Assembly (NCBI GenBank): GCA_964358205.1
Contig: CAYHNZ010000018.1
Location: forward strand, 1-18,681
Direction of reading: 5' to 3'
Length of the DNA: 18,681 nucleotides
Source of the DNA: JANLIQ01 sp964358205
GTDB lineage: Bacteria; Patescibacteriota; UBA1384; 2-12-FULL-50-11
How positions within the stretch are numbered: the stretch's first letter is position 1; each line of letters opens with the position of its first letter. The notes under the pieces were generated by a model. The model was not told the DNA's origin and ran no database searches. It worked only from the letters and a program-made list of their open reading frames with translations. Both the position numbers and the translations under genes were made by a program. Below, one piece after another: positions 13,002 through 18,681 of the stretch.

Positions 13002-13355
13002 ATGGAAAATTTAACTGGTTATACAGCGTTTGGCGTAGCTTTTATTCTACTTACTCTATTCGGTTGGTTAACGGGCAATAGCACAAATATTGGGAGTGTG
13101 TTATTTGGGATTGTAGTTGGGCTATTACTTATCAACCGAGACAATAAACGGAAGCAGAAAGATACCGTTCCACAGTCCACCATAACAATAGGGTTGATTG
13201 TACCTCTAGCGGTTATCGCTATCTCTTATTTTATAAAATCCACAAATGTCTGGCTTTGGTTTGTTATTGGAATAGCGACTTTCATTTTTTTGGGCTTTGC
13301 GATTTGGGGAATTATTCGCTTCTTTCAGAACCAAAAACAACCCATCAACCCCTAG
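13002..13355 (+). CDS. Small four-pass membrane protein
   Basis: A 117-residue protein with membrane segments at about residues 4-22 (LTGYTAFGVAFILLTLFGWL), 28-44, 62-78 and 85-108, arranged as two pairs around a basic loop (NRDNKRKQKD). The C-terminus is polar and basic (FFQNQKQPINP). No family is recognised. It has a consensus -10 8 nt upstream of its ATG and no Shine-Dalgarno. It is followed by a small hairpin and then the PEP-CTERM gene. Confidence 0.7.
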   Translation: MENLTGYTAFGVAFILLTLFGWLTGNSTNIGSVLFGIVVGLLLINRDNKRKQKDTVPQSTITIGLIVPLAVIAISYFIKSTNVWLWFVIGIATFIFLGFAIWGIIRFFQNQKQPINP

Positions 13356-13370
13356 CTATCTTTGATAGCT
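13354..13370 (+). terminator. Weak hairpin after the 13002 gene
   Basis: AGCTATC (13354-13360), loop TTT and GATAGCT (13364-13370) form a perfect 7-bp stem that includes the stop codon. Only TT follows, so this may be a weak terminator or mRNA 3'-end structure. Confidence 0.4.
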
Positions 13371-13448
13371 TTAAGTTCAGGGCCTGGATTTTTGACTGAT
13401 TTTCCGATACAATTTGGCGGCTGGAAATGATTCAGCAGGAGGACGGAA

Positions 13449-14141
13449 TTGAGGTTCATTTATATTTTGATCGCAATCGCGGCTTTTGCCGCTTCGTCAC
13501 TCGCTCAAACGGTTCTTTTCGAGGACGACTTTGAGGGGAGTATTCGACCGGAGTGGCAGGCCTGGCAAGGAAGTCTTGGGGACTTTCGGGTTGTGGCAGG
13601 GTTTGCACAAAAGGGCAACTATTCGGTTTCCACTCTCCGACAAATCGACAAGGGAATCTATGTTGATCTCGGAAGCGCCCAAAGCGATACAACATATTCG
13701 GGCTGGTTCTACGACAACGGGGCGCAACCGTACGAATTTCTACTCTCGGTCTCGGCAATTTACCAGAGCGGAACCTCGGCAAATATGTTATCCATAGGCG
13801 TCGATACACGTCAATCAATCACAAGGTACTCGCTTTTTGCCGGCCACAGCTCGCACGATCTTTCGTTGATGAGGAGTAACGGTTGGCACAAAGTCGATCT
13901 ATACGCTTTTGGCAACGAGACCCGCGTGTACATTGATGACCAGTTCCAAGAGAGTGTCAGCTTCGCCAATCACTGGCGGTATGTGTACCTATATGCTAAT
14001 GGCTGGGAAGGACAACAGCCAAGCGAGCCTGGGTACTGGGACAACATCAAGGTCTACGAGGGTGCCCCAGTTCCTGAACCGGCGACGATCGGGTTAATGG
14101 CCTTCAGCCTGGCATTCATCGCTCGGCGGCGGCGTCGCTGA
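13449..14141 (+). CDS. PEP-CTERM sorting-domain protein with a jelly-roll-like lectin region
   Basis: A 230-residue secreted protein. The start is TTG at 13449, supported by a perfect AGGAGG (13437-13442) 6 nt upstream. A signal peptide (MRFIYILIAIAAFAASSLAQ) comes first. Residues about 22-203 resemble a concanavalin-like/LamG beta sandwich: VLFEDDFEGSIRPEWQAW at the start and GYWDNIKVYEG at the end, the usual pattern of carbohydrate-binding or adhesive domains. The last 25 residues are a PEP-CTERM signal: VPEPATIGL, a hydrophobic helix and the basic tail ARRRRR. This signal is recognised by exosortase in Gram-negative EPS-producing bacteria and in Planctomycetes/Verrucomicrobia; no exosortase is in the window. 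With its strong Shine-Dalgarno, TTG start and own terminator it looks foreign to this neighbourhood. Confidence 0.9.
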   Translation: MRFIYILIAIAAFAASSLAQTVLFEDDFEGSIRPEWQAWQGSLGDFRVVAGFAQKGNYSVSTLRQIDKGIYVDLGSAQSDTTYSGWFYDNGAQPYEFLLSVSAIYQSGTSANMLSIGVDTRQSITRYSLFAGHSSHDLSLMRSNGWHKVDLYAFGNETRVYIDDQFQESVSFANHWRYVYLYANGWEGQQPSEPGYWDNIKVYEGAPVPEPATIGLMAFSLAFIARRRRR

Positions 14142-14172
14142 AGTGCCAATCGGCACAACCGCCAATCTCAAC

Positions 14173-14207
14173 GGCGCGAAGAGGAAATCCCCTTTGCGCC
14201 ACTTTTT
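14173..14207 (+). terminator. Rho-independent terminator of the PEP-CTERM gene
   Basis: GGCGCGAAGAGG (14173-14184) pairs with CCCCTTTGCGCC (14189-14200) with one mismatch and one G-U pair around a 4-nt loop, followed by AC and five T residues (14203-14207). Confidence 0.85.
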
Positions 14208-14269
14208 ATACCCAAATTTTTCCCAATCAAGACCATCTTGAATCAGGTGAATTTTTTAAGGCCTGGCTA

Positions 14270-14298
14270 TTGACAAAAAGGGTTCAGCTTGGTACTCT
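14270..14298 (+). promoter_or_regulatory. Strong promoter ahead of the candidate small RNA
   Basis: TTGACA at 14270-14275, a 17-nt spacer and TACTCT at 14293-14298. No coding sequence follows on this strand; the predicted transcript meets a hairpin terminator within about 55 nt. Confidence 0.6.
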
Positions 14299-14303
14299 TA
14301 GTT

Positions 14304-14357
14304 CAAGAAAACTCCTGGCGCCGGTCCTTACTAGACCACTGCGAGGAGTTTTTGTTT
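14304..14357 (+). ncRNA. Candidate short structured RNA (about 50 nt)
   Basis: Downstream of the TTGACA-17-TACTCT promoter, the sequence folds into one long hairpin. AAAACTCCT (14308-14316) pairs with AGGAGTTTT (14344-14352). CGC (14319-14321) pairs with GCG (14341-14343), and GGTC (14323-14326) with GACC (14334-14337). It ends in TTTTTGTTT. The last bases overlap the stop codon of the convergent 14766 gene. I do not recognise a known RNA family. The hairpin is symmetrical enough to serve as a bidirectional terminator, which is the simpler alternative. Confidence 0.45.
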
Positions 14358-14766
14358 ACTCTAGCGGGAAAACTGATGTGAAATATTTCCGACCGGTTTT
14401 CAGCTCCTCCCGGATTTGGACAATAAATTGCTGACCGTCTGCCGAAATTCCTTTGAATCGAAAAAGTTGCTCTGTTTTTGACTTGAAAGGAGCTCCTGGT
14501 CTAAGACGATTCCTTTCTATCAATTCAATTGCGCAACCATAGAATTTCAAGCGTCTTTTTCTATCTTTTTGCCGTTTGGTGTTCAAATGATCCCAGAAAC
14601 TATTCAAGAAAACCTTTTCCTTGTTGAAGTGAGGCGATCGAATAAATGGATCGCGTCTCGTTTGTCGGGAAAGATCATGATATATTCGCCTGGCTTTCCT
14701 AACGATTTCTGCGTAATTTTCGCCACGAATAGTTTCTTGTTTGCATTTGTAAAATTCCTCGGTCAT
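14356..14766 (-). CDS. Conserved-looking basic protein of unknown function, possible nuclease-like fold
   Basis: A 136-residue basic protein. The N-terminal half is helical and Arg/Lys/Tyr-rich (YAEIVRKARRIYHDLSRQTR, then RSPHFNKEKVFLNSFWDHLN). A middle RRLKFYGCAIELIERNR segment follows, and the last 35 residues are strand-rich (LFRFKGISADGQQFIVQI, ending GRKYFTSVFPLE). I recall closely similar short proteins recurring in CPR genomes, and the strand-rich tail resembles the BECR (barnase/RelE-like) fold, but no catalytic set is clear; treat this as inference. The ATG at 14766 lies next to an 8-bp tandem duplication and downstream of TACACT. It is basic and without a signal peptide, so cytoplasmic and possibly RNA- or DNA-binding. 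Confidence 0.65.
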   Translation of the reverse strand: MTEEFYKCKQETIRGENYAEIVRKARRIYHDLSRQTRRDPFIRSPHFNKEKVFLNSFWDHLNTKRQKDRKRRLKFYGCAIELIERNRLRPGAPFKSKTEQLFRFKGISADGQQFIVQIREELKTGRKYFTSVFPLE

Positions 14767-14861
14767 CTGGTCATCTATTTGAGTGTAACAAGAATCTGCA
14801 ACGGAGGGACAGTCAAAGGATGTTTTCCGCCATTGTATTAGGTCCCAATTATGACCGGCCG

Positions 14862-15404
14862 CTAATTAGCCGCTTGGGCGGACAGCTGGAAGATTTCCGA
14901 GCCGATTTTACCGATGAGAAAACTTTTAGGCACCGGTCCCCAAGCTCGGGAGTCGGAACTAGCAAGGCGATTATCACCAAGAACAAAGTATTCGTTAGCT
15001 TGCAGGACTCGAGTCAGCTCGGCTGAAGTATAGATGGCTGGATCAAGATAGTTTTCTTTTAGGACTTCGCCGTTGATTGAAACCCGACCAGCACCAACTA
15101 GCACTGTCTCGCCCGGCAAGCCAATGATTCGCTTGATAAAACGCTTCTCCATTTCGCCGGGCCAATACATCGCCACCACATCACCGCGAGCCGGTTGTTG
15201 ATAGCGATAAGCAATTTTATTAATCATTAGCACCTCGCCGTCAGTGAAATTGGGCACCATACTCTGACCGCGGACAACCAAGACGGTGAAAATAAAGTAA
15301 TGAAATACTAATCCAACAATCAGCAAAATCGTGGCGATTTTAGAAAAATCGTAGATCCACCCGGTAATCCAGAAAAGTTTCTCTAATCTCTTAGGCGACG
15401 ACAT
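14862..15404 (-). CDS. lepB: Signal peptidase I
   Basis: A 180-residue type I signal peptidase. One membrane segment lies at about residues 23-44. The catalytic serine is S48 (RGQSMVPN) and the general-base lysine K91 (EKRFIKRIIGLPGE), with the conserved GDNRLASSDSRAWG box at 143-156. It cleaves signal peptides from exported proteins on the outer face of the cytoplasmic membrane. Several neighbours with signal peptides are potential substrates. Its ATG lies within the last codons of ftsH (14-nt overlap), so translation is likely coupled and the two envelope quality-control proteases form one operon. Length is compact but complete, as in Gram-positive SipS-type enzymes. Confidence 0.96.
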   Translation of the reverse strand: MSSPKRLEKLFWITGWIYDFSKIATILLIVGLVFHYFIFTVLVVRGQSMVPNFTDGEVLMINKIAYRYQQPARGDVVAMYWPGEMEKRFIKRIIGLPGETVLVGAGRVSINGEVLKENYLDPAIYTSAELTRVLQANEYFVLGDNRLASSDSRAWGPVPKSFLIGKIGSEIFQLSAQAAN

Positions 15405-18400
15405 TATTTGCTACATTCAGTGTAGCAAAGACTGATCGTAAATCGTCGTCAGCCAACGTCTCTTTTTCGATTAACTCCTTGGCCATTAACCGGAGAGTTT
15501 TGATCTCTTTTTTCAATATGGCGCAGGCTCTTTTCCAGCCGTCATCGATAAATCGGCTGATCTCTTCGTCAACTCGAGCCGCCATCTTCTCTGAATGGAC
15601 TGTGTGTCTTCCCATCTCTCTTCCAAGGAAAACCATCTCGTCGTTCTCCCCCAACTTAACTGGCCCGAGGTCACTCATGCCGTAGATAGTGACCATGTTA
15701 CGGGCAATCGAAGTGGCTCGATCTAGATCGTTAGAGGCACCAGTCGTAATCTCGTTGAAAATTAATTTCTCGGCCGCCCGACCACCCAACAGATTGGCGA
15801 TTTCGTGTTCAAATTGACTTTTAGAGGTCAATTTATTATCTTCCTTCGGTAAACTCCAGGTAAAACCAAGGGCTGATCCTCGCGAGATAATTGATACTTT
15901 ATGGACGGTGTCAACTTCCGACAGAATATGTCCAACTATCGCGTGTCCAGCTTCGTGATAGGCAACAACCTCCCTTTCCTTTTCTTTCATCAAATGGCTG
16001 GTTCGTTCCGGACCGAGCAGAACTTTTTCGATCGAATTGCGAAAATCTTTTTGCTCGATTTTTTTGCGATTGTCACGAGCGGCTAAAATGGCCGCTTCGT
16101 TAGCGACATTGCGCAGATCAGCGCCAGACAAGCCCGGGGTGGATTTGGCGACTTCTTCCAAATTAACATCTTTGGCCAATGGTTTATTCTTAGAGTGGAT
16201 AGCCAAAATTTCGGCTCGTTCCGGTCGATCGGGCAAGTCGAGAGTGACTTTACGATCGAATCGACCCGGACGAAGCAGGGCCGGATCGAGAACATCAGGA
16301 CGGTTAGTAGCGGCTAGAACAATAACATTTGCCTCGGTGTCAAAACCATCCATCTCCACCAAAATTTGATTGAGGGTCTGCTCGCGTTCGTCATGAGAAC
16401 CGCCCAAACCAGTGCCCCGTTGACGGCCAACGGCATCAAGTTCGTCGATAAAAATCACCGTCGGTGCCGTCTTTTTGGCTTTAGCAAATAAATCACGCAC
16501 CCGGCTATTGTGGAGCAAAACTGGTTTTTGACCGCCAAAGAAGGCCTCGTTATCACAACCAACTAAATCGTAAACGAAACCGTCGTATGGCTTCTTGACG
16601 ATTTTCGTCACCCGTGGCTTCTTGAATTGATTAGGAGACTTCGATTCTGTTGCCCCCAGCCAAAGATTGCTGGTTTTGCCAATAATCAGATTCCAAGCAG
16701 TGGAAGCGGCGACGGTCCGAACACGAATAACTCTTTCTGGCGCTTCGGTTTGGCGGATGCCACACTGAACTCCATGCATTGCCAGTAACCAGGCTAGCTG
16801 GGAGATCATTTCCCGATTAACGGAAGTAATGGACAACTTACCCTCCTGGGTCGTGTACCCATCACCGGCGGCGTAGCCCTCGATTAATTGATGGATACTG
16901 TTTTTGGGCAAACTCCAAACCCATGACGGTAAAATCTTACTGTGACTACCAGTACTAAAGTGGCGGCGGAAAAAATCAGCCAGCGGTCGGGACGAAACGA
17001 TAATGCGAGTGCTGTTTGTTTCTGTCTCCTCGACCCTTACCGGTAAATGAAAATACTTTTGTAATAACTCGATGCAATCGCGATGAAGGTCTGGCTCGTG
17101 GCTACCGAATACAAATTCGAGACAATATGGCGTTACTCGACCTTCGGCTAGGTAATAACCAAACAAACGCATCAAGTCCTCATCGGCGGTTACTTTTTCC
17201 GGCAAACCATAACCAACGCTAACATTACTAAGGAAGCGCGGTTGATGAATATTGTTCTGCCAATTACCGACGGTTGCTTGGCTAACACCGATCGTTTGCC
17301 CGATCTCGGCTTGACTTGCCGTACCCGCACGAGCCAAAGCATATTGATAGTTAGCAAGATTAATAACGCTTTCCTCGCCCCAAATATCCAACTCCAGATC
17401 CTTGCTGGTTCGATCAAATAGATGGGCTTTTACTTTATGGGTTGTGCCAATACCAGGCACGAAAGTCGAGCGGACTTTGTAGGGGAGGTTTGCTAAAATA
17501 TCGCCTGGCTGGAGCTGGTCGGCTCGCTTCGACTGAACATAATTATGTTCGCGAACAAAAACGCTATGGTCACCAGTCGTTTCAATTACACCACCGAGAT
17601 AGTGAATCTGATAAATCTCTTTAGCTTTGTGACGAAGAACACCGGATACATTGACGAACCTGGATCCGCCAACATTGAATTTTTCCGGATTATTTTTGTA
17701 GCCCCGGAAACCAGTCTTGGCTCGTTCAACCCCGAGAGTCTCCAGTCCCTTGACCGGCACGACGATATTCTCTTGATTTCCTTTGTAGAAGCCATCCACT
17801 ACTTCTGATATCGGCAATAGCTTGGTTTGGCCGTTGCGACGAATCAGTACCGGCGTATCGCCGGTGACGCTAGCGCCCACACCTACAAACATTTCTACAA
17901 ATTCGGAAGCGGAGATGGAATAGAAAGGTACGCCAGCTTCGCCGGCGACAGCTTTGGCCAGTAGTGTTTTACCGACACCGGCTGGTCCGATTAGCAATAC
18001 GCCGTGGGGAATTTCAGCGCCGAGAGCCTTAAACTTGGCGGGATTTTTCAGAAAATCAACCACCTCTACCAGCTCCTGCTTAACATTCTTCATACCGGCG
18101 ACATCTTTAAAGCTGACACCCTTTTTTCCATCATCCAGCCGAGCGGTCGTTTTACCAAACGACATGGCCTGATTGTTGCCCGAGCGAGCTTGGCGGGTCA
18201 TAAAGTAAAGCAACCCCCCGATAAGTAAGAACGGTAGAAAAACCGTTAGCAACGTCGTCCAAAGGGCGCCAGAATCAGGATTTTTAATATTGATCGTCAC
18301 TTTATCGCCAGTAATGCCGTAGTCTTTCAACCCCTCGCTGGCTTCTTTGTAGGCAACCAGCTGAATCTTGTCTTTAGTGACAGCGGTTATCTTGTTGCCT

Positions 18401-18576
18401 TCAACAACTATCTGATCGACTCGGCCATCGCTAACTTCTTTGACAATCTGCGAGATGGCAACATCTTGCGTCGGCTTGGTTTTGCCTACACCAAACAAAC
18501 TCCAGCCAATCGCCAAAATAAAGACGATTGTCAGGACTGAAAATAACTGACGAGAAAATCTGTTTCGTGCTGGCAT
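15391..18576 (-). CDS. ftsH: FtsH AAA+ zinc metalloprotease, interrupted by an intein
   Basis: A 1061-residue precursor; removing the intein (residues 236-690) leaves 606 residues, normal for FtsH. N-terminal membrane segments are at about 9-30 and 105-126, with the extracytoplasmic domain between them. The AAA+ module has Walker A GPAGVGKT (197-204), pore loop 1 FVGVGA (230-235), Walker B VIFIDE (707-712) and the arginine-finger region RPGRFDR (769-775). The protease active site is HEAGH (874-878), with D950 (ASNDL) as the likely third zinc ligand. FtsH is a membrane-bound hexamer that unfolds and degrades membrane and short-lived proteins. The start ATG at 18576 fits the family and a TTGATT-17-TAGAAT promoter 6 nt upstream. 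It overlaps lepB by 14 nt. Because the intein splits the ATPase domain, splicing is required for activity. Confidence 0.97.
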   Translation of the reverse strand: MPARNRFSRQLFSVLTIVFILAIGWSLFGVGKTKPTQDVAISQIVKEVSDGRVDQIVVEGNKITAVTKDKIQLVAYKEASEGLKDYGITGDKVTINIKNPDSGALWTTLLTVFLPFLLIGGLLYFMTRQARSGNNQAMSFGKTTARLDDGKKGVSFKDVAGMKNVKQELVEVVDFLKNPAKFKALGAEIPHGVLLIGPAGVGKTLLAKAVAGEAGVPFYSISASEFVEMFVGVGASVTGDTPVLIRRNGQTKLLPISEVVDGFYKGNQENIVVPVKGLETLGVERAKTGFRGYKNNPEKFNVGGSRFVNVSGVLRHKAKEIYQIHYLGGVIETTGDHSVFVREHNYVQSKRADQLQPGDILANLPYKVRSTFVPGIGTTHKVKAHLFDRTSKDLELDIWGEESVINLANYQYALARAGTASQAEIGQTIGVSQATVGNWQNNIHQPRFLSNVSVGYGLPEKVTADEDLMRLFGYYLAEGRVTPYCLEFVFGSHEPDLHRDCIELLQKYFHLPVRVEETETNSTRIIVSSRPLADFFRRHFSTGSHSKILPSWVWSLPKNSIHQLIEGYAAGDGYTTQEGKLSITSVNREMISQLAWLLAMHGVQCGIRQTEAPERVIRVRTVAASTAWNLIIGKTSNLWLGATESKSPNQFKKPRVTKIVKKPYDGFVYDLVGCDNEAFFGGQKPVLLHNSRVRDLFAKAKKTAPTVIFIDELDAVGRQRGTGLGGSHDEREQTLNQILVEMDGFDTEANVIVLAATNRPDVLDPALLRPGRFDRKVTLDLPDRPERAEILAIHSKNKPLAKDVNLEEVAKSTPGLSGADLRNVANEAAILAARDNRKKIEQKDFRNSIEKVLLGPERTSHLMKEKEREVVAYHEAGHAIVGHILSEVDTVHKVSIISRGSALGFTWSLPKEDNKLTSKSQFEHEIANLLGGRAAEKLIFNEITTGASNDLDRATSIARNMVTIYGMSDLGPVKLGENDEMVFLGREMGRHTVHSEKMAARVDEEISRFIDDGWKRACAILKKEIKTLRLMAKELIEKETLADDDLRSVFATLNVANNVVA
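16507..17871 (-). mobile_element. Intein in FtsH with LAGLIDADG homing endonuclease and HTH
   Basis: The inserted 455 residues (236-690 of the precursor) separate GVGA from SRVRDLF, a junction that is contiguous in all typical FtsH. Block A is SVTGDTPVLI, so the first residue is Ser. Block B has TTGDH (333-337). Endonuclease motifs are LFGYYLAEG (471-479) and LIEGYAAGDG (564-573), the two LAGLIDADG helices with Glu or Asp catalytic ends. Block F is VYDLVGCDNEAFFGG (668-682), and block G is VLLHN (686-690) with Ser as +1. All splice residues (Ser1, block B His, penultimate His689, Asn690, Ser+1) are present, so it should splice. Between the splicing and endonuclease parts lies a helix-turn-helix (421-440). 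The block F position often held by His is Glu. Confidence 0.96.
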
Positions 18577-18582
18577 TACTGA

Positions 18583-18611
18583 ATTCTAGAGTAAAACTCG
18601 GCTGAAATCAA
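18583..18611 (-). promoter_or_regulatory. Promoter of ftsH-lepB (leaderless)
   Basis: Read on the minus strand: TTGATT (18611-18606), a 17-nt spacer and TAGAAT (18588-18583), then 6 nt to the ATG at 18576. No Shine-Dalgarno lies between. Confidence 0.65.
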
Positions 18612-18681
18612 CGATTAATTAGAGCCGGTTCTTTAAACTAAAGCGGAACAGACCTACGCTAGGTAAAGATTAGTTAACCTA

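Noticed and set aside
13456..13818. Antisense and alternative frames over the PEP-CTERM gene
   Set aside because: The plus frame has a signal peptide, Shine-Dalgarno and C-terminal sorting signal; the others have none.
18612..18681. Possible RNA gene upstream of ftsH (short hairpins CTTTA/TAAAG and ACCTA/TAGGT)
   Set aside because: The stems are only 5 bp and no cloverleaf or known RNA pattern can be drawn.

Overview
The window looks like chromosomal DNA of a small-genome, uncultivated bacterium, most likely from the Candidate Phyla Radiation (Patescibacteria). The grounds are the mix of core bacterial genes (lepA, murJ, lepB, ftsH) with short orphan membrane proteins, a DUF2207 protein, cohesin- and dockerin-like surface proteins, and interspersed AAGTCT-type repeats. 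This placement is inference, since no rRNA or ribosomal protein gene is present. TGA is used as a normal stop (for example at 355-357), so the standard bacterial code fits.

Layout. 1-3345: a 5'-truncated DUF192 gene, a ZIP metal transporter, an alkyltransferase-like (ATL) DNA repair protein, a small membrane protein, tRNA-Gly(UCC), a Pro/Thr/Ala-rich anchored protein, and an unrecognised 201-residue protein that ends in a strong terminator. 3336-5141: lepA on the minus strand, with an in-frame insertion made of repeats. 5142-5376: a repeat-rich intergenic block. 5377-9426: a minus-strand cluster that reads, in transcription order, small membrane protein, dockerin-like protein, cohesin/FN3-like membrane protein, MurJ, and a 47-residue membrane protein overlapping the murJ end. 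9461-11056: a DUF2207 membrane protein. 11063-13355: an accessory stretch with an XRE regulator and five small secreted or membrane proteins, including sunset-like and excalibur domains. 13449-14207: an isolated PEP-CTERM protein with its own Shine-Dalgarno site and terminator. 14270-14357: a candidate short structured RNA. 14356-18576 (minus): an unknown 136-residue protein, signal peptidase I, and FtsH carrying a 455-residue intein.

How the genes fit together. Much of the window concerns the cell envelope: MurJ flips the peptidoglycan precursor, LepB and FtsH process and degrade membrane proteins in one overlapping operon, and the cohesin, dockerin, DUF2207, excalibur, sunset and PEP-CTERM proteins are predicted to face outward. 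Several genes (starts at 1235 minus, 1255, 1673, 2236, 9461, 13002 and 18576 minus) have a -10-like hexamer 6-8 nt before the start codon and no Shine-Dalgarno, which predicts leaderless mRNAs. Others (2688, 11439, 13449) have clear Shine-Dalgarno sites.

Most unusual points: the FtsH intein directly after pore loop 1, with a helix-turn-helix inside it; in-frame repeat insertions in two conserved proteins (LepA and ATL); the predicted leaderless promoters, including a shared divergent -10; and a PEP-CTERM gene in an unlikely genome. The last 105 bases (18577-18681) hold the ftsH promoter and otherwise nothing I recognise.
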